64,000 nt of DNA, taken from the NCBI GenBank assembly GCA_029573725.1, contig JAKQDQ010000178.1, positions 186,001 through 250,000 on the forward strand, given 5' to 3'. Below are positions 8,568 to 17,093 of this stretch, one piece after another. Origin of the DNA: Verrucomicrobiota bacterium (GTDB taxonomy: Bacteria > Verrucomicrobiota > Verrucomicrobiia > Limisphaerales > JADLHS01). The position numbers and the translations under genes were made by a program. Every line of letters begins with the position of its first letter. Position 1 is the stretch's first letter. The notes under the pieces were generated by a model. The model saw only the letters and a program-made list of their open reading frames with translations, had not been told where the DNA came from and did not search any database.

Positions 8568-9896
8568 TTATTGAGGGTTGAGCACTTGATCCGCGGCGCG
8601 CCGGCCTTCCAGCAGGGCATCCTCCATGCCGCCATAATTCCAGCCGCCCCAGCGACCGCAGCTTTGCGCCTGATGTTCCGCGAGATAATCCAAAATCAAT
8701 TGCCGGCTGGCTTCGTAATGTTGATCAAACACGACGTAGGCGTGCGGAATCCTGCAAAGTTCCATGAAAATGATTTCGTCGCGCTCCGACAGCACCTGCG
8801 CCTTCCGCAGATCGGCGAGCACCCGCGCCCGGAGTTTTTCCGGTTCGGACAACCACTCGCGCGCGCCACCGGACATCTCCACGTAATAACTGCGGCACCC
8901 GTCCGGCGCCGCGCCCGCATGGACCGCCGAATACGAACCGGTGCGGTAGAAGATGAAGTCCGGTTCGGGGAAATAGATCCAGTGATGCTGGCTGGCCTGG
9001 GCGCCCGGCCCGCGCACACCCAGGTCATAGTAATGCACGGTGGTGGCGCGAAGTCTGGCGGCGGCGGCGCGCACCGCGGCGGGCGCGTCACTGATCATCT
9101 GAACAAATTGCGGCAGAGCCATGGTGTTGACCAGATGTTGGAACTGCACCTGCCCCCCATCCGCCAGCCTGGCGACGCGGCGCCCCAGCTCCACCTGCAC
9201 CACGGCGGTATTGAAGCGCGGCGCTTCTTGCAGGGCCTGCGCCAGCGTCCGCGGCAAGGTGCTGATGCCGCCTTCGCGGGGATAGACAAACCGGGCGTTG
9301 TAGCCCAGGGATTCCCGCGAGAGCCCCACCGCCCCCTTGATGACATCGTCAACTGAAGGCCGGGGGATGAACCGTTCGGCGTATTCCGGTCGCAATTCGC
9401 GCAAGTCCACCCCCAACAACTTTTCGTTGTAGGGAATCATGAAATGCTTCGCGATGCCCTCACCAAAGTAACGCTCGATCCATTCGCGGAAATTTTGCGG
9501 GGCCGTCGCCGGGTGGGACGCGCCAAAATCCTCCGGATGCCGGGCCTTCAGGAGTCCGATCAGGCACTCGTACACCACCTGGGCCGGCAGGCCGTACGTG
9601 TTGGCCTGGAAGGGATAGGGGGTAAACACCCCGTGCGAATGAATGACCGCCTTCCGCTCGTATTCCACCAGTTGGCCGGCCAGGAGTTGCTGCACCAGCC
9701 GCTGCATCACCGGAGTGCGCAGGTGCAGCCAATGTCCGGTGCCATCGCACAGAAAGCCATTGTGCCGGTTGCGGGTGCGCACCACGCCGCCCGGCTCGTT
9801 TTCCTTTTCCAACAACAGGTAATCCCGCTGCAGATGATACGCACAAGAAAGCCCGGTGAGGCCGGCGCCGATGACCAAAGTGGAAGTGTTCTGCAT
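8568..9896 (-). CDS. FAD-dependent oxidoreductase (UDP-galactopyranose-mutase/amine-oxidase-like)
   Basis: 442 residues. The N terminus has the dinucleotide-binding motif LVIGAGLTGLSCAYHL, then LLLEKENEPGGVVRT, a typical FAD-binding start of the NAD(P)-binding Rossmann/amine-oxidase family. The segment PYNEKLLGVDLREL and the N-terminal layout recall UDP-galactopyranose mutases and protoporphyrinogen-oxidase-like proteins found in glycan clusters. The exact substrate is unknown; a redox-neutral rearrangement of a nucleotide sugar is one possibility. It is the first gene of the leftward operon that continues with the GT4 gene. Confidence 0.75.
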   Translation of the reverse strand: MQNTSTLVIGAGLTGLSCAYHLQRDYLLLEKENEPGGVVRTRNRHNGFLCDGTGHWLHLRTPVMQRLVQQLLAGQLVEYERKAVIHSHGVFTPYPFQANTYGLPAQVVYECLIGLLKARHPEDFGASHPATAPQNFREWIERYFGEGIAKHFMIPYNEKLLGVDLRELRPEYAERFIPRPSVDDVIKGAVGLSRESLGYNARFVYPREGGISTLPRTLAQALQEAPRFNTAVVQVELGRRVARLADGGQVQFQHLVNTMALPQFVQMISDAPAAVRAAAARLRATTVHYYDLGVRGPGAQASQHHWIYFPEPDFIFYRTGSYSAVHAGAAPDGCRSYYVEMSGGAREWLSEPEKLRARVLADLRKAQVLSERDEIIFMELCRIPHAYVVFDQHYEASRQLILDYLAEHQAQSCGRWGGWNYGGMEDALLEGRRAADQVLNPQ

Positions 9897-10370
9897 CTAT
9901 AATTCGTTACTGTTTATTCCGCCGACCCGCAGGTCCGACCGCGTTGCGACGGGTCGCAGAACCTGCAACGAGGCGCTGCGTCCAAACCCGCCCGGCGGCC
10001 AATGCTCGCGCCACCGCATGCGGCAGGGACCTTGAAATCAACCGCGCCACCTCAACCCACAGGGGCGGGAATCCAGTGCGCCGCGCCGGGAGGCGGCGGA
10101 AATTGGACGTCTTTGCTTTGCGTCCCCCTGAACCCATTCGCGCCGGCCAGAGCGCCGCGCCGGACCGACGCCCAGCTTTTAATGAACCGGGTTGCGGGTT
10201 GCAAGCGCGGACTTGGCGGCCTCCCCGGCTTTCCCGCTCCACTCCGGCCCAAAAACGGCAGCGCGGAGGGTTCGGACCGGCACCGCACGCAAACCAGGGC
10301 GAGCAAGCCATTTGCCAAGAAGGCGATTGCACCCGTCTGAAATTTCCTCAGGCAGGGAACGGCGCACCCA
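9897..10370. other. 474-base gap, no gene seen
   Basis: It lies between the start of the FAD oxidoreductase gene and the stop of the methyltransferase gene. Frames of about 140 codons exist on both strands, but they are low-complexity, Arg/Pro-rich and lack start signals. No tRNA cloverleaf, strong hairpin or promoter stands out. It should hold the promoter of the FAD-oxidoreductase operon. Confidence 0.5.
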
Positions 10371-11099
10371 TCAAGCTGGCCCCGCCGCCCGTTCGCCGTA
10401 ATTGATGCTCATGGCGCCGCCCAGGATGTTTTCGATGCGCACGTTGACGAGCCCCAGGTCCCGCATGCAGCCGGCCACGCCGTTTTGGGCTGGATAATGT
10501 TTCAAGGATTCCAAGATGTAGGCGTAGGCGCCCGGTTTCCCGCAGCTCAACAAACCCAGGAGAGGAACGCCGACCCGCAGGTAGCCAAAGTAGAGCCCCC
10601 GCCAAAACGCGTTATCGGGTTTGCCGAAATCGAGCACCAACAATCGCGCTCCCGGCCGGGCCACCCGCCACATTTCGCGCAAACCAGCTCGCCAGCTCGC
10701 CAAATTGCGCAGACCATACCCCACCGTGACAACGTCAAAGGACTCATTGGCAAAAGGAAGTTGTTGCGCATCGCCCGACACGAACACCGGCGCGGGCCCG
10801 TTCGATTTTGCCTGGCGTGCCGCCGCCTGCGCCAGCATCCGGGCATTGAAATCGAGTCCCGTCGCCACGGCCCCCGCCCGCGCCAGCGCAAACGTCAGAT
10901 CCCCCGTGCCGCAACAAACATCCAGCGCCCGGTCGCCCGGCCGGACCCGGGCCAGGCCCGCCAGACGCCGCTTCCAGCGCCGGTGCAGGCCGAGGCTTTG
11001 CAGGTCGTTGAGACAATCGTAATGGGGCGCAATGGTGGTGAAGAGCCGGTGGACTTGCGCGGCGCGGGCATCGCCGGGCTGGTAAAACGCATTCCCCAT
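10371..11099 (-). CDS. menG: UbiE/MenG-type quinone methyltransferase
   Basis: 242 residues, close to the family norm (about 230-250). It uses S-adenosylmethionine to C-methylate demethylmenaquinone, the last step of menaquinone synthesis, at the cytoplasmic membrane face. Visible are FTTIAPHYDCLNDLQSLGLHRRWKR near the N terminus (the UbiE signature), the SAM-binding ALDVCCGTGDL at 58-68, GLDFNARML, GDAQQLPFANESFDVVTVGYGLRN and REMWRVARPGARLLVLDFGKP. I chose the ATG at 11097-11099 because the family begins just there and upstream codons are not protein-like. No other menaquinone gene is near. Confidence 0.9.
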   Translation of the reverse strand: MGNAFYQPGDARAAQVHRLFTTIAPHYDCLNDLQSLGLHRRWKRRLAGLARVRPGDRALDVCCGTGDLTFALARAGAVATGLDFNARMLAQAAARQAKSNGPAPVFVSGDAQQLPFANESFDVVTVGYGLRNLASWRAGLREMWRVARPGARLLVLDFGKPDNAFWRGLYFGYLRVGVPLLGLLSCGKPGAYAYILESLKHYPAQNGVAGCMRDLGLVNVRIENILGGAMSINYGERAAGPA

Positions 11100-11258
11100 A
11101 ATGGACAAGGACGTCCCAATATTGGCCGGAGTGGCGACGAGAAGCGACCAAATTCGCCCGGGGCTGCGCCGGAGGGCAATGGGATGCGTTCGTGTCCTCC
11201 GCTGGCCGGGGCGTGGTTTGATTGTTGCTCCGGCAAAGTGGTCTCGCGGAAAACCGGA

Positions 11259-11681
11259 ATGAACACGAACAAAAAAAAGATTTTGATAGTGGACGACGAT
11301 CCCGTCGTGCAACAAGCCCTGGCCATCACTCTGCAAGCGCACCAGTACGAGGTGCTTCGCGCCGCCGACGGGGCGGAGGGTGTCAACATCGCACGCACCC
11401 AGCGGCCCGACGCCATTTTGCTCGACCTCAATTTTCCCAATGATTTCAGCAGCGTCGCATGGAATGGATTGCGCATCCTGGAATGGTTGAAGCGGATGGA
11501 CGAAGCGGGGCAGACCCCGATGTTCATCATCACGGCGGCCGATCCCGACAAATATGCCGAGCGCGCCCGCGAGCTGGGCGCGGTGGGGGTGTTGCGCAAA
11601 CCGGTCCCGGCCGGAGCATTGATCGCGGCGCTCGACCGGGTTTTCACGACCGAACCGACGGTGGCCCGCGCCTCCCTGTAG
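11259..11681 (+). CDS. Stand-alone CheY-like response regulator
   Basis: 140 residues, a single receiver domain without an output domain. ILIVDDDP carries the acidic pair, LLDLNFP at about residue 55-61 holds the phospho-acceptor Asp, IITAAD carries the Ser/Thr switch position, and LRKPV has the conserved Lys. The loop after the Asp (NDFSSVAWNG) is longer than in CheY. It is followed after only four bases by the 87-residue H-box protein, which suggests the two work together in a phosphorelay. No kinase gene is adjacent. Confidence 0.88.
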   Translation: MNTNKKKILIVDDDPVVQQALAITLQAHQYEVLRAADGAEGVNIARTQRPDAILLDLNFPNDFSSVAWNGLRILEWLKRMDEAGQTPMFIITAADPDKYAERARELGAVGVLRKPVPAGALIAALDRVFTTEPTVARASL

Positions 11682-11685
11682 CCCT

Positions 11686-11949
11686 ATGAACACTCCGAAT
11701 GATCCCATCGTCCTGACCCGCAGCCAGGTGGAAGCGTTGAACAAGCAGCTCTCGACCATGCGTCACGCCATCAACAACCATCTCTCCCTGGTGATGGCGG
11801 CGGTGGAACTGGTGCGCCGCAAGCCCGAGGCCGTCGAACGCATGTCCGGCACGCTCACGGAGCAGCCGGACAAAATTGCCGAGGCGATGAAGAGGTTTTC
11901 GGCCGAGTTCGAAACCGCCCTGGACATCCGGAGTCCGCGCGCGGTGTAG
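11686..11949 (+). CDS. Small DHp/H-box-like protein without kinase domain
   Basis: 87 residues, entirely helical by composition. The stretch MRHAINNHLSLVMAAVELV resembles the H-box of histidine-kinase dimerisation domains (H-x-[IL]-N-N-x-L), with the His at about residue 27. A second helix follows. There is no ATP-binding domain. A role as phosphotransfer partner or phosphatase for the neighbouring response regulator is an inference from the motif and the four-base spacing. It could also be a degenerate kinase remnant, but it is compact and begins with a proper start. Confidence 0.6.
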   Translation: MNTPNDPIVLTRSQVEALNKQLSTMRHAINNHLSLVMAAVELVRRKPEAVERMSGTLTEQPDKIAEAMKRFSAEFETALDIRSPRAV

Positions 11950-12276
11950 GCGCGACCGCTGCACCTCCGAAGCGTCGCGCCGTGGCGATCTTCGTGTCCT
12001 CCCGCAGTCCGCAGTTAACCCGCCCATGCGCTCCGCACCGTCCCACTGCTCAACCGGATGGCTGCCCGGAGGGGGAACTTTCGGTTCACGTTGCCGGTAC
12101 CGGAGGCAAATTTTGCCGGGGGTAACCCGATTGGCCTTGCTGACGGCACGCTCCACCGGGGAATTGGCCCGGCGACCGCGGCCGGAAGAGGGAAATCGCG
12201 ACTGGCATGAGACTGGCTTGGTGAAGGGGATTACGTGGTGACTCAAACACGAGCGTTGTACGCACCGAAGGAAACG
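11950..12276. other. 327-base gap, no gene seen
   Basis: Only short non-conserved frames occur. The 3' end carries AAGGA six bases before the ATG at 12277, a good ribosome site for the next gene. A weak GG-N10-GC pair at 12203-12218 is discussed under rejected items. Confidence 0.45.
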
Positions 12277-12978
12277 ATGAAAATTATGCAAATGGCAAAA
12301 TGGTTCATTCTGAGCGCGGCAGTCGCCGTCCTGGCCGGCGTCCCGGCGTTGCGGGCGGAGGATGCGGAAGCGGTTAATTATCGCCCTTTTAGCATTGGGG
12401 TGGATGCGAGCACGCTGGGCGCCGGTGTCTCGGCCAACTGGCGATTCCACGATCACTTTGGGGCGCATGCCGGCATCCAATTCTTTGGCTATTCCAAAGA
12501 CGCGGACAAAATTGAAGGCATTGCCTACGACACGGATCTGCGTCTGCTGACGGAACCGCTGGCCCTGGATTATTATCCGTGGTCCGGGAATCCCTTCCGC
12601 ATCTCGGCGGGCATCCTGCTCAACCAAACCCGATTAAAAGGGGATGTGCCGCAAGATCCGATAGCCGGACGCACCCTGTTGAACATTGGCGCCAATCTCT
12701 ATGACTCCTCCGCGATCGGCAATTTGAACCTAAAGGTCGAATCCAAGGCAATATCCCCATTCATTTCAGTGGGCACGAGTGTTTATCTGGACCAGGCGAA
12801 GCGCTGGTCCATCAGTGGCGAACTGGGGATCGCCTACACCGGCACCCCGGATGTGACGCTCGGCAACAGCGGTGCGCCGATTGCCGCACCCGATCTCGCC
12901 CTGGAAATCCAACAGATTAAAGATGGCGTATGGAAGGTGTATCCCATCGTCAAACTCGGGGTGGGTTTTTCCTTCTAG
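12277..12978 (+). CDS. Outer-membrane beta-barrel protein, unknown role
   Basis: 233 residues. A signal peptide occupies residues 1-27 (WFILSAAVAVLAGVPALRAED). The rest alternates polar and hydrophobic residues in strands such as FSIGVDASTLGAGVSANWRF and ends with VYPIVKLGVGFSF, an aromatic C terminus typical of outer-membrane barrels. No known family is recognised. The ATG at 12277 is preferred over an in-frame GTG at 12235 because AAGGA lies just upstream of it and the signal peptide starts there. It stands alone. Confidence 0.7.
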   Translation: MKIMQMAKWFILSAAVAVLAGVPALRAEDAEAVNYRPFSIGVDASTLGAGVSANWRFHDHFGAHAGIQFFGYSKDADKIEGIAYDTDLRLLTEPLALDYYPWSGNPFRISAGILLNQTRLKGDVPQDPIAGRTLLNIGANLYDSSAIGNLNLKVESKAISPFISVGTSVYLDQAKRWSISGELGIAYTGTPDVTLGNSGAPIAAPDLALEIQQIKDGVWKVYPIVKLGVGFSF

Positions 12979-13044
12979 CCCCGCCGACAGTGGTGATGAC
13001 TTTGTTCGCGAAAACCCTGCGACCGCGCCCCCTGATTGCCGCCC

Positions 13045-13647
13045 ATGCGATTGCAGTTTAAGCACCTGCTCCTTGCGGGCATCGCCCTCGCCGCCACCGA
13101 AATGGCTTTCAAGCTCGCCTCGCACCGGTCCCTGTTTCATTTCGGGCGGGTGCTGGAAGTTCAACCCCCGCTGCCGGTGCAGGCCCGGAGCATCACGAGT
13201 CCCCCTCCAAATGCCCCGGCGGCCCCGGGAGCGGCAGCACCCCTCCGGGTGTCGCCAATCGGCGCCGTACTTGCGAGTGACAACTCCCCCACGGCCAAGG
13301 CCATCACGCTGCTGGAGCGCTTCCCCCATCTGCCGCCGCCCGAACAGGTCGAAGTGGCGCAACACACCAGCCGGTTGCTGGCGGACGACTACTATGCGGC
13401 ACTGGGCGCGCAATTAACCAACGCCCTGATTGCGCCGGACGCGCGCCGGGTGCTCTTTGCCGACCTGCTGACCCGCCGCGCCACGGTAAAACTGCCGTGG
13501 CTGGTTGCGGTGGCCAGCGCGGAGTTGGACGGCGAATCCGCCGAGGCCATGACTTTGTTGAAATCGGTTTTGCGTGCGGATCACGGCACCGACTGGGCTG
13601 CCTGGCGCGCGCACACCGCCACCTGGTTGAGTCTGCATCCCGAATGA
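13045..13647 (+). CDS. Hypothetical secreted or membrane-anchored protein
   Basis: 200 residues of unknown family. The N terminus MRLQFKHLLLAGIALAATEMAF is a signal peptide or uncleaved anchor. Residues 45-80 are Pro/Ala-rich (a flexible linker), and residues 85-200 are helical with repeated short motifs (ITLLERFPHLPPPEQVEVAQH, MTLLKSVLRADHG), perhaps a small helical-repeat domain. It follows the barrel gene by 66 bases on the same strand, so it may share its transcript. Start chosen at the ATG rather than the TTG at 13036. Confidence 0.6.
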   Translation: MRLQFKHLLLAGIALAATEMAFKLASHRSLFHFGRVLEVQPPLPVQARSITSPPPNAPAAPGAAAPLRVSPIGAVLASDNSPTAKAITLLERFPHLPPPEQVEVAQHTSRLLADDYYAALGAQLTNALIAPDARRVLFADLLTRRATVKLPWLVAVASAELDGESAEAMTLLKSVLRADHGTDWAAWRAHTATWLSLHPE

Positions 13648-13759
13648 AGCGGGCCAACATTGCGGACGGGGTTCGGTAGTTGACGGCGCGAAAATTGATT
13701 TGCGACGGACCAATTTCCGTTATCTTCAATGCACAATTTACGGAGCAAGCAAAAATCAA

Positions 13760-14872
13760 ATGCACGATAAAATTCCCTACCTGGATCTGCCGGCGCAACT
13801 GCGCCCGCTACGCAAAGAAATTGATGCCGCCATCGCGCGGACGATCGACCACTGCTCGTTTTGCCTTGGACCGGACGTCGCACAGTTCGAGAAGGATTTC
13901 GCCCGGTATTGCGGCGCCGAACATTGTGTGGCTTTCAACACCGGCACCTCCGCCCTGCATGTGGCCATGCTGCTGCTCGGCGTGGGGCCCGGCGACGAAG
14001 TCATCAGCACCCCGCATACGTTTGTGGCCACCAGCTGGGCGATTTCGTATGTGCAGGCCAAACCGGTCTACGTGGACATTGACGAGGCCACTTTCAATCT
14101 GGACCCGCGGCTCATTGAAAAAGCCATCACGCCGCGCACCAAGGCCATCGTGCCAGTACACCTTTACGGGCATCCATTCGATCTGGACGGCGTGCTGGCC
14201 GTGGCGCAAAAGCACAACCTGCCCGTGGTGGAAGACGCCTGCCAGGCACACGGCGCCAAATACAAGGGGCGCACGATCGGCACGTTTGGCGCCGTCTCCT
14301 GTTACAGCTTTTATCCGGGCAAAAACCTCGGTGCGACGGGTGAAGGCGGCGCGTTGGTGACCAACAACGCCGAGTTTGCGCGCCGCGCGCGCTCGTTGCG
14401 CGAGCACGGTTCTTCGGTGCGTTATTACCACGACGAAGTGGGCTTCAATTACCGCATGGAAGGGATTCAAGGTGCGGTGCTGGGCGTGAAATTGCCCCAC
14501 CTGCCGGCATGGACGGCCGGACGGCAGCGCGTGGCGCGCCGCTATACGGAACTGTTGCAGGACACGCCGTTGCAATTGCCCACGCAGGCGGAGTGGGCGG
14601 AAAGCGTCTGGCATTTGTATGTCGTGCGCCATCCCCGGCGTGACGCCCTCAAAAAACATCTGGAAGCCAACGGGGTGGGATGCGCCCTCCATTATCCGCT
14701 GCCGTTGCATCTGCAGAAGTGCTACGCCAGCCTCGGGTACCAGGCCGGAGATTTTCCCGTGGCGGAAAAAGCGGCCCGCGAATGCCTGAGTCTGCCGATT
14801 TATCCGGAGCTGACGGACGCGCAAATCCAGCGGGTGGTGGCGGTGATCAAGGATTTCTTCAAGCCGGCTTGA
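13760..14872 (+). CDS. DegT/DnrJ/EryC1/StrS family sugar aminotransferase
   Basis: 370 residues, normal family length. These PLP enzymes transaminate keto-sugars linked to nucleotides for surface glycans. Evidence: PYLDLPAQLRPLRKEID at the N terminus, CVAFNTGTSALHVAMLLLGV, DEVISTPHTFVATSWAI, VDIDEATFNLDP, VHLYGHPFD, VEDACQAHGAKYKG (PLP-stacking region), and SFYPGKNLGATGEGGALVT with the PLP-binding Lys. The ATG at 13760 is used because it starts the conserved region. It converges with the NUDIX gene. No dehydratase partner is adjacent; the substrate is unknown. Confidence 0.9.
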   Translation: MHDKIPYLDLPAQLRPLRKEIDAAIARTIDHCSFCLGPDVAQFEKDFARYCGAEHCVAFNTGTSALHVAMLLLGVGPGDEVISTPHTFVATSWAISYVQAKPVYVDIDEATFNLDPRLIEKAITPRTKAIVPVHLYGHPFDLDGVLAVAQKHNLPVVEDACQAHGAKYKGRTIGTFGAVSCYSFYPGKNLGATGEGGALVTNNAEFARRARSLREHGSSVRYYHDEVGFNYRMEGIQGAVLGVKLPHLPAWTAGRQRVARRYTELLQDTPLQLPTQAEWAESVWHLYVVRHPRRDALKKHLEANGVGCALHYPLPLHLQKCYASLGYQAGDFPVAEKAARECLSLPIYPELTDAQIQRVVAVIKDFFKPA

Positions 14873-14891
14873 GCGGCCCGGCGCGCGACCG

Positions 14892-15446
14892 TTACGGCTT
14901 CAAGCCGCGCTGCCACAGCTCCAGGTGGTACAGCGCCACGGCCACGAGGGAGTGATTGATTTTCCGGGCGGCGATCAATCGGGGCAGCTCTGCGAGCGGC
15001 ACGAGTTTTGTGATCAAGTCCTCCCCCGAATCAAAGGCCACGGAGCGGCGCAATTCACAATGCTCCACCAGGATGGTGTAGCACACGTTGTTCATGATCG
15101 CCGGGTTGGGAAAAATCTCCCCCAGGATCCGGGCGTTGGCCCCTTCGTAACCGGTTTCCTCGCGCAACTCCCGCACGCCCGCCGCCACCGGCGACGCATC
15201 GCCCGGCTCGATCAGCCCCCCGGGAATTTCCAGCTCCACGGTGTTTGTTCCGTGACGGTATTGCTCCACCATGACGAGCTGCTGGTCGGAGGTGATGGCG
15301 GCCACATTCACCCAGTTGCCGGCTTCGATGACATAAAAATCGTGGGGCTGCCGGGTGCGCGGTGAAATTTTCCGGTCGCTGCGCACGGAAAAAATCCGGA
15401 AATTGCCGAGCGATTTGGAACTGAGTTTTTGCCAGGGCTTGATCAT
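14892..15446 (-). CDS. NUDIX hydrolase (ADP-ribose pyrophosphatase type)
   Basis: 184 residues. The Nudix box is PGGLIEPGDASPVAAGVREL followed by REETGYEG, with the metal-binding Glu residues present. It carries one extra residue before RE compared with MutT, as in the ADP-ribose pyrophosphatase group. VMVEQYRHG upstream and FPNPAIMNN downstream are typical of that group. It hydrolyses ADP-ribose or related nucleoside diphosphates in the cytoplasm. It heads leftward and is preceded by a small gene 22 bases upstream. Confidence 0.87.
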   Translation of the reverse strand: MIKPWQKLSSKSLGNFRIFSVRSDRKISPRTRQPHDFYVIEAGNWVNVAAITSDQQLVMVEQYRHGTNTVELEIPGGLIEPGDASPVAAGVRELREETGYEGANARILGEIFPNPAIMNNVCYTILVEHCELRRSVAFDSGEDLITKLVPLAELPRLIAARKINHSLVAVALYHLELWQRGLKP

Positions 15447-15468
15447 GGCGCCCGTGAAGCGTAGCGGT

Positions 15469-15663
15469 TCAGCATCCCTTTTCCCGGGCGGCCCAACCCT
15501 GGCGCATCAAACCCAGCAGGTGGGTCAGCGCCGCTTCATACGACCGCTGTTTCTGCGCCGCCAGTTGGCGCGCGCGCCGGTCCAATTGCCGCGCCAGGTC
15601 CCCCGCCCGGTCCGCCGGGCACCCCAGCGACACCAGGATCTGGGCGAGCTGTTCCGAATGCAT
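15469..15663 (-). CDS. Small hypothetical helical protein
   Basis: 64 residues (ATG at 15661-15663; a TTG two codons earlier is possible). Composition is helical and charged: LAQILVSLGCPADRAGDLAR then QLAAQKQRSYEAALTHLLGLM. No domain is recognised. It sits between the cyclophilin gene and the NUDIX gene on the same strand with short spacers (42 and 22 bases), so it is probably expressed with them. Protein-like composition and tight packing support a real gene. Confidence 0.6.
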   Translation of the reverse strand: MHSEQLAQILVSLGCPADRAGDLARQLDRRARQLAAQKQRSYEAALTHLLGLMRQGWAAREKGC

Positions 15664-15705
15664 AATCAACCCGGGCGCCGATCCCGCCCGGCGCGGGGCG
15701 CCCGC

Positions 15706-16212
15706 CTAAACGGCCGCCGGGGCCAGCGTGATGCTTTCAATGTGCACCCGCGTCACGGGCCGGTCGCCGGCGCCCGTCCGGGTGGTGGCGATCTTCTCCA
15801 ACACGTCGTCGCCCTGGATCAAACGGCCGAACGCCGTGTATTGCCGGTCCAGGAACCGCGCGTCCGCGTGGCAGATGAAAAACTGCGAACCGGCCGAATC
15901 CGGATCACTGGCGCGCGCCATGGAAAGCACCCCGCGCACATGCGGCTGGTCGTTGAACTCCGCTTTGATCTGGTAACCTGGACCGCCGGTGCCCCACCGG
16001 TGCTGCTGGCTCTCCTCCCGGGTCAACGGATCCCCGCCCTGGATCATGAAGTTTTTGATCACGCGATGGAAACATGTGCCGTTGTAAAAGCCCTGCTGCG
16101 CCAGCTGCTTGAAATTTTTGACATGCCCGGGCGCCACGTCCGGCCAGAATTCCAGGCGCATTTCGCCGACGGAGGTTTTGATGATGGCAATTTCGTCCAT
16201 GAGAACAGGCAT
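15706..16212 (-). CDS. Cytoplasmic peptidyl-prolyl cis-trans isomerase (cyclophilin)
   Basis: 168 residues, a single cyclophilin domain with no signal peptide. Catalytic and core motifs are CFHRVIKNFMIQGGDP (with the active Arg), AEFNDQPHVRGVLSMARA and GSQFFICHA. It speeds folding at proline bonds in the cytoplasm. The next gene upstream, five bases away, encodes an exported paralogue with the same domain, evidence of tandem duplication. Confidence 0.93.
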   Translation of the reverse strand: MPVLMDEIAIIKTSVGEMRLEFWPDVAPGHVKNFKQLAQQGFYNGTCFHRVIKNFMIQGGDPLTREESQQHRWGTGGPGYQIKAEFNDQPHVRGVLSMARASDPDSAGSQFFICHADARFLDRQYTAFGRLIQGDDVLEKIATTRTGAGDRPVTRVHIESITLAPAAV

Positions 16213-16217
16213 TCGAG

Positions 16218-16832
16218 TTATTTGAGGGAATCCGCCGGAACGATTTTGATGCTTTCGATGTTCATGCGTCTGACCGGGCGGTCCGGGCCCTCGGTCGGTG
16301 TGGTGGCGATTTTATCGAGCACGTCCTCGCCTTTGATCAACTTGCCGAAAACGGTGTATTGATGGTCCAACTGCCGGGGGCTGCCGTGACAGATGAAAAA
16401 TTGGGAACCGGCGGAATTGGGGTCGGGCGTGCGGGCCATGGACAACGTGCCGCGCACGTGCGGTTTGTCGTTAAACTCGGCCTTGATGGTGTAGCCGGGG
16501 CCGCCCTGGCCCCAAAGACCTTTCTTGCCGTCATCCTTGGAATTCGGATCGCCCGCCTGAATCATGAAACCTTTGATGACCCGGTGGAAACATTGACCAT
16601 CGTAAAACCCGGCCTTGGCGAGCTTCTTGAAATTCTCGACGTGGTTCGGGGCAACGTCGGGAAAGAACTCGACCACCATGACACCTTCGCTGGTAGTGAT
16701 GACCCCCACTTCTTTGGCGGAGGCCGCTTCCTGTTTCGCCGCGGTTGGGGCGGCGGGCGGATTGGTTTCCGCTGCGATTCCCAAGGTGGCACTCACAAGC
16801 AGGACGAACGCGCCATAGCACACATTTCTCAT
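16218..16832 (-). CDS. Exported peptidyl-prolyl cis-trans isomerase (cyclophilin)
   Basis: 204 residues. A signal peptide (MRNVCYGAFVLLVSATLGIAAE) is followed by an Ala/Pro linker and a cyclophilin domain: CFHRVIKGFMIQAGDP, AEFNDKPHVRGTLSMARTPD, GSQFFICHG. It should act in the periplasm. I chose the ATG at 16830-16832 because the signal peptide begins there. The longer frame up to 16907 would bury the signal in a non-protein-like extension. It is the first of the two tandem paralogues. Confidence 0.92.
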   Translation of the reverse strand: MRNVCYGAFVLLVSATLGIAAETNPPAAPTAAKQEAASAKEVGVITTSEGVMVVEFFPDVAPNHVENFKKLAKAGFYDGQCFHRVIKGFMIQAGDPNSKDDGKKGLWGQGGPGYTIKAEFNDKPHVRGTLSMARTPDPNSAGSQFFICHGSPRQLDHQYTVFGKLIKGEDVLDKIATTPTEGPDRPVRRMNIESIKIVPADSLK

Positions 16833-17093
16833 AGCGGCGCGAGAATTCCACGAATGTCCCACAAAGTCACGCGCAGAATTGCGGCCGCCCGGAGGTGGCG
16901 GTCTCATCCGGATGCTTCACGGAGACCGGACCGGGCCTGCAAACCATCCTCGCGCGGCGCGCGGCGCCGGCCACGCCTTCCACACGACACCCGCCTCCCC
17001 GCGCAAATCGGACGGCCGCGTCCGAACGCGCACCCCTGACCGTGCGTCGGTGCGAGGCAACTCAAACTGCGGGGGAACGGGCGTGCAACCGCC

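Noticed and set aside
12203-12218. GG-N10-GC pair (TGGCATGAGACTGGCT) before the outer-membrane barrel gene
   Set aside because: The -12 half is TGGC, not TTGC; such weak pairs are expected by chance in GC-rich DNA.
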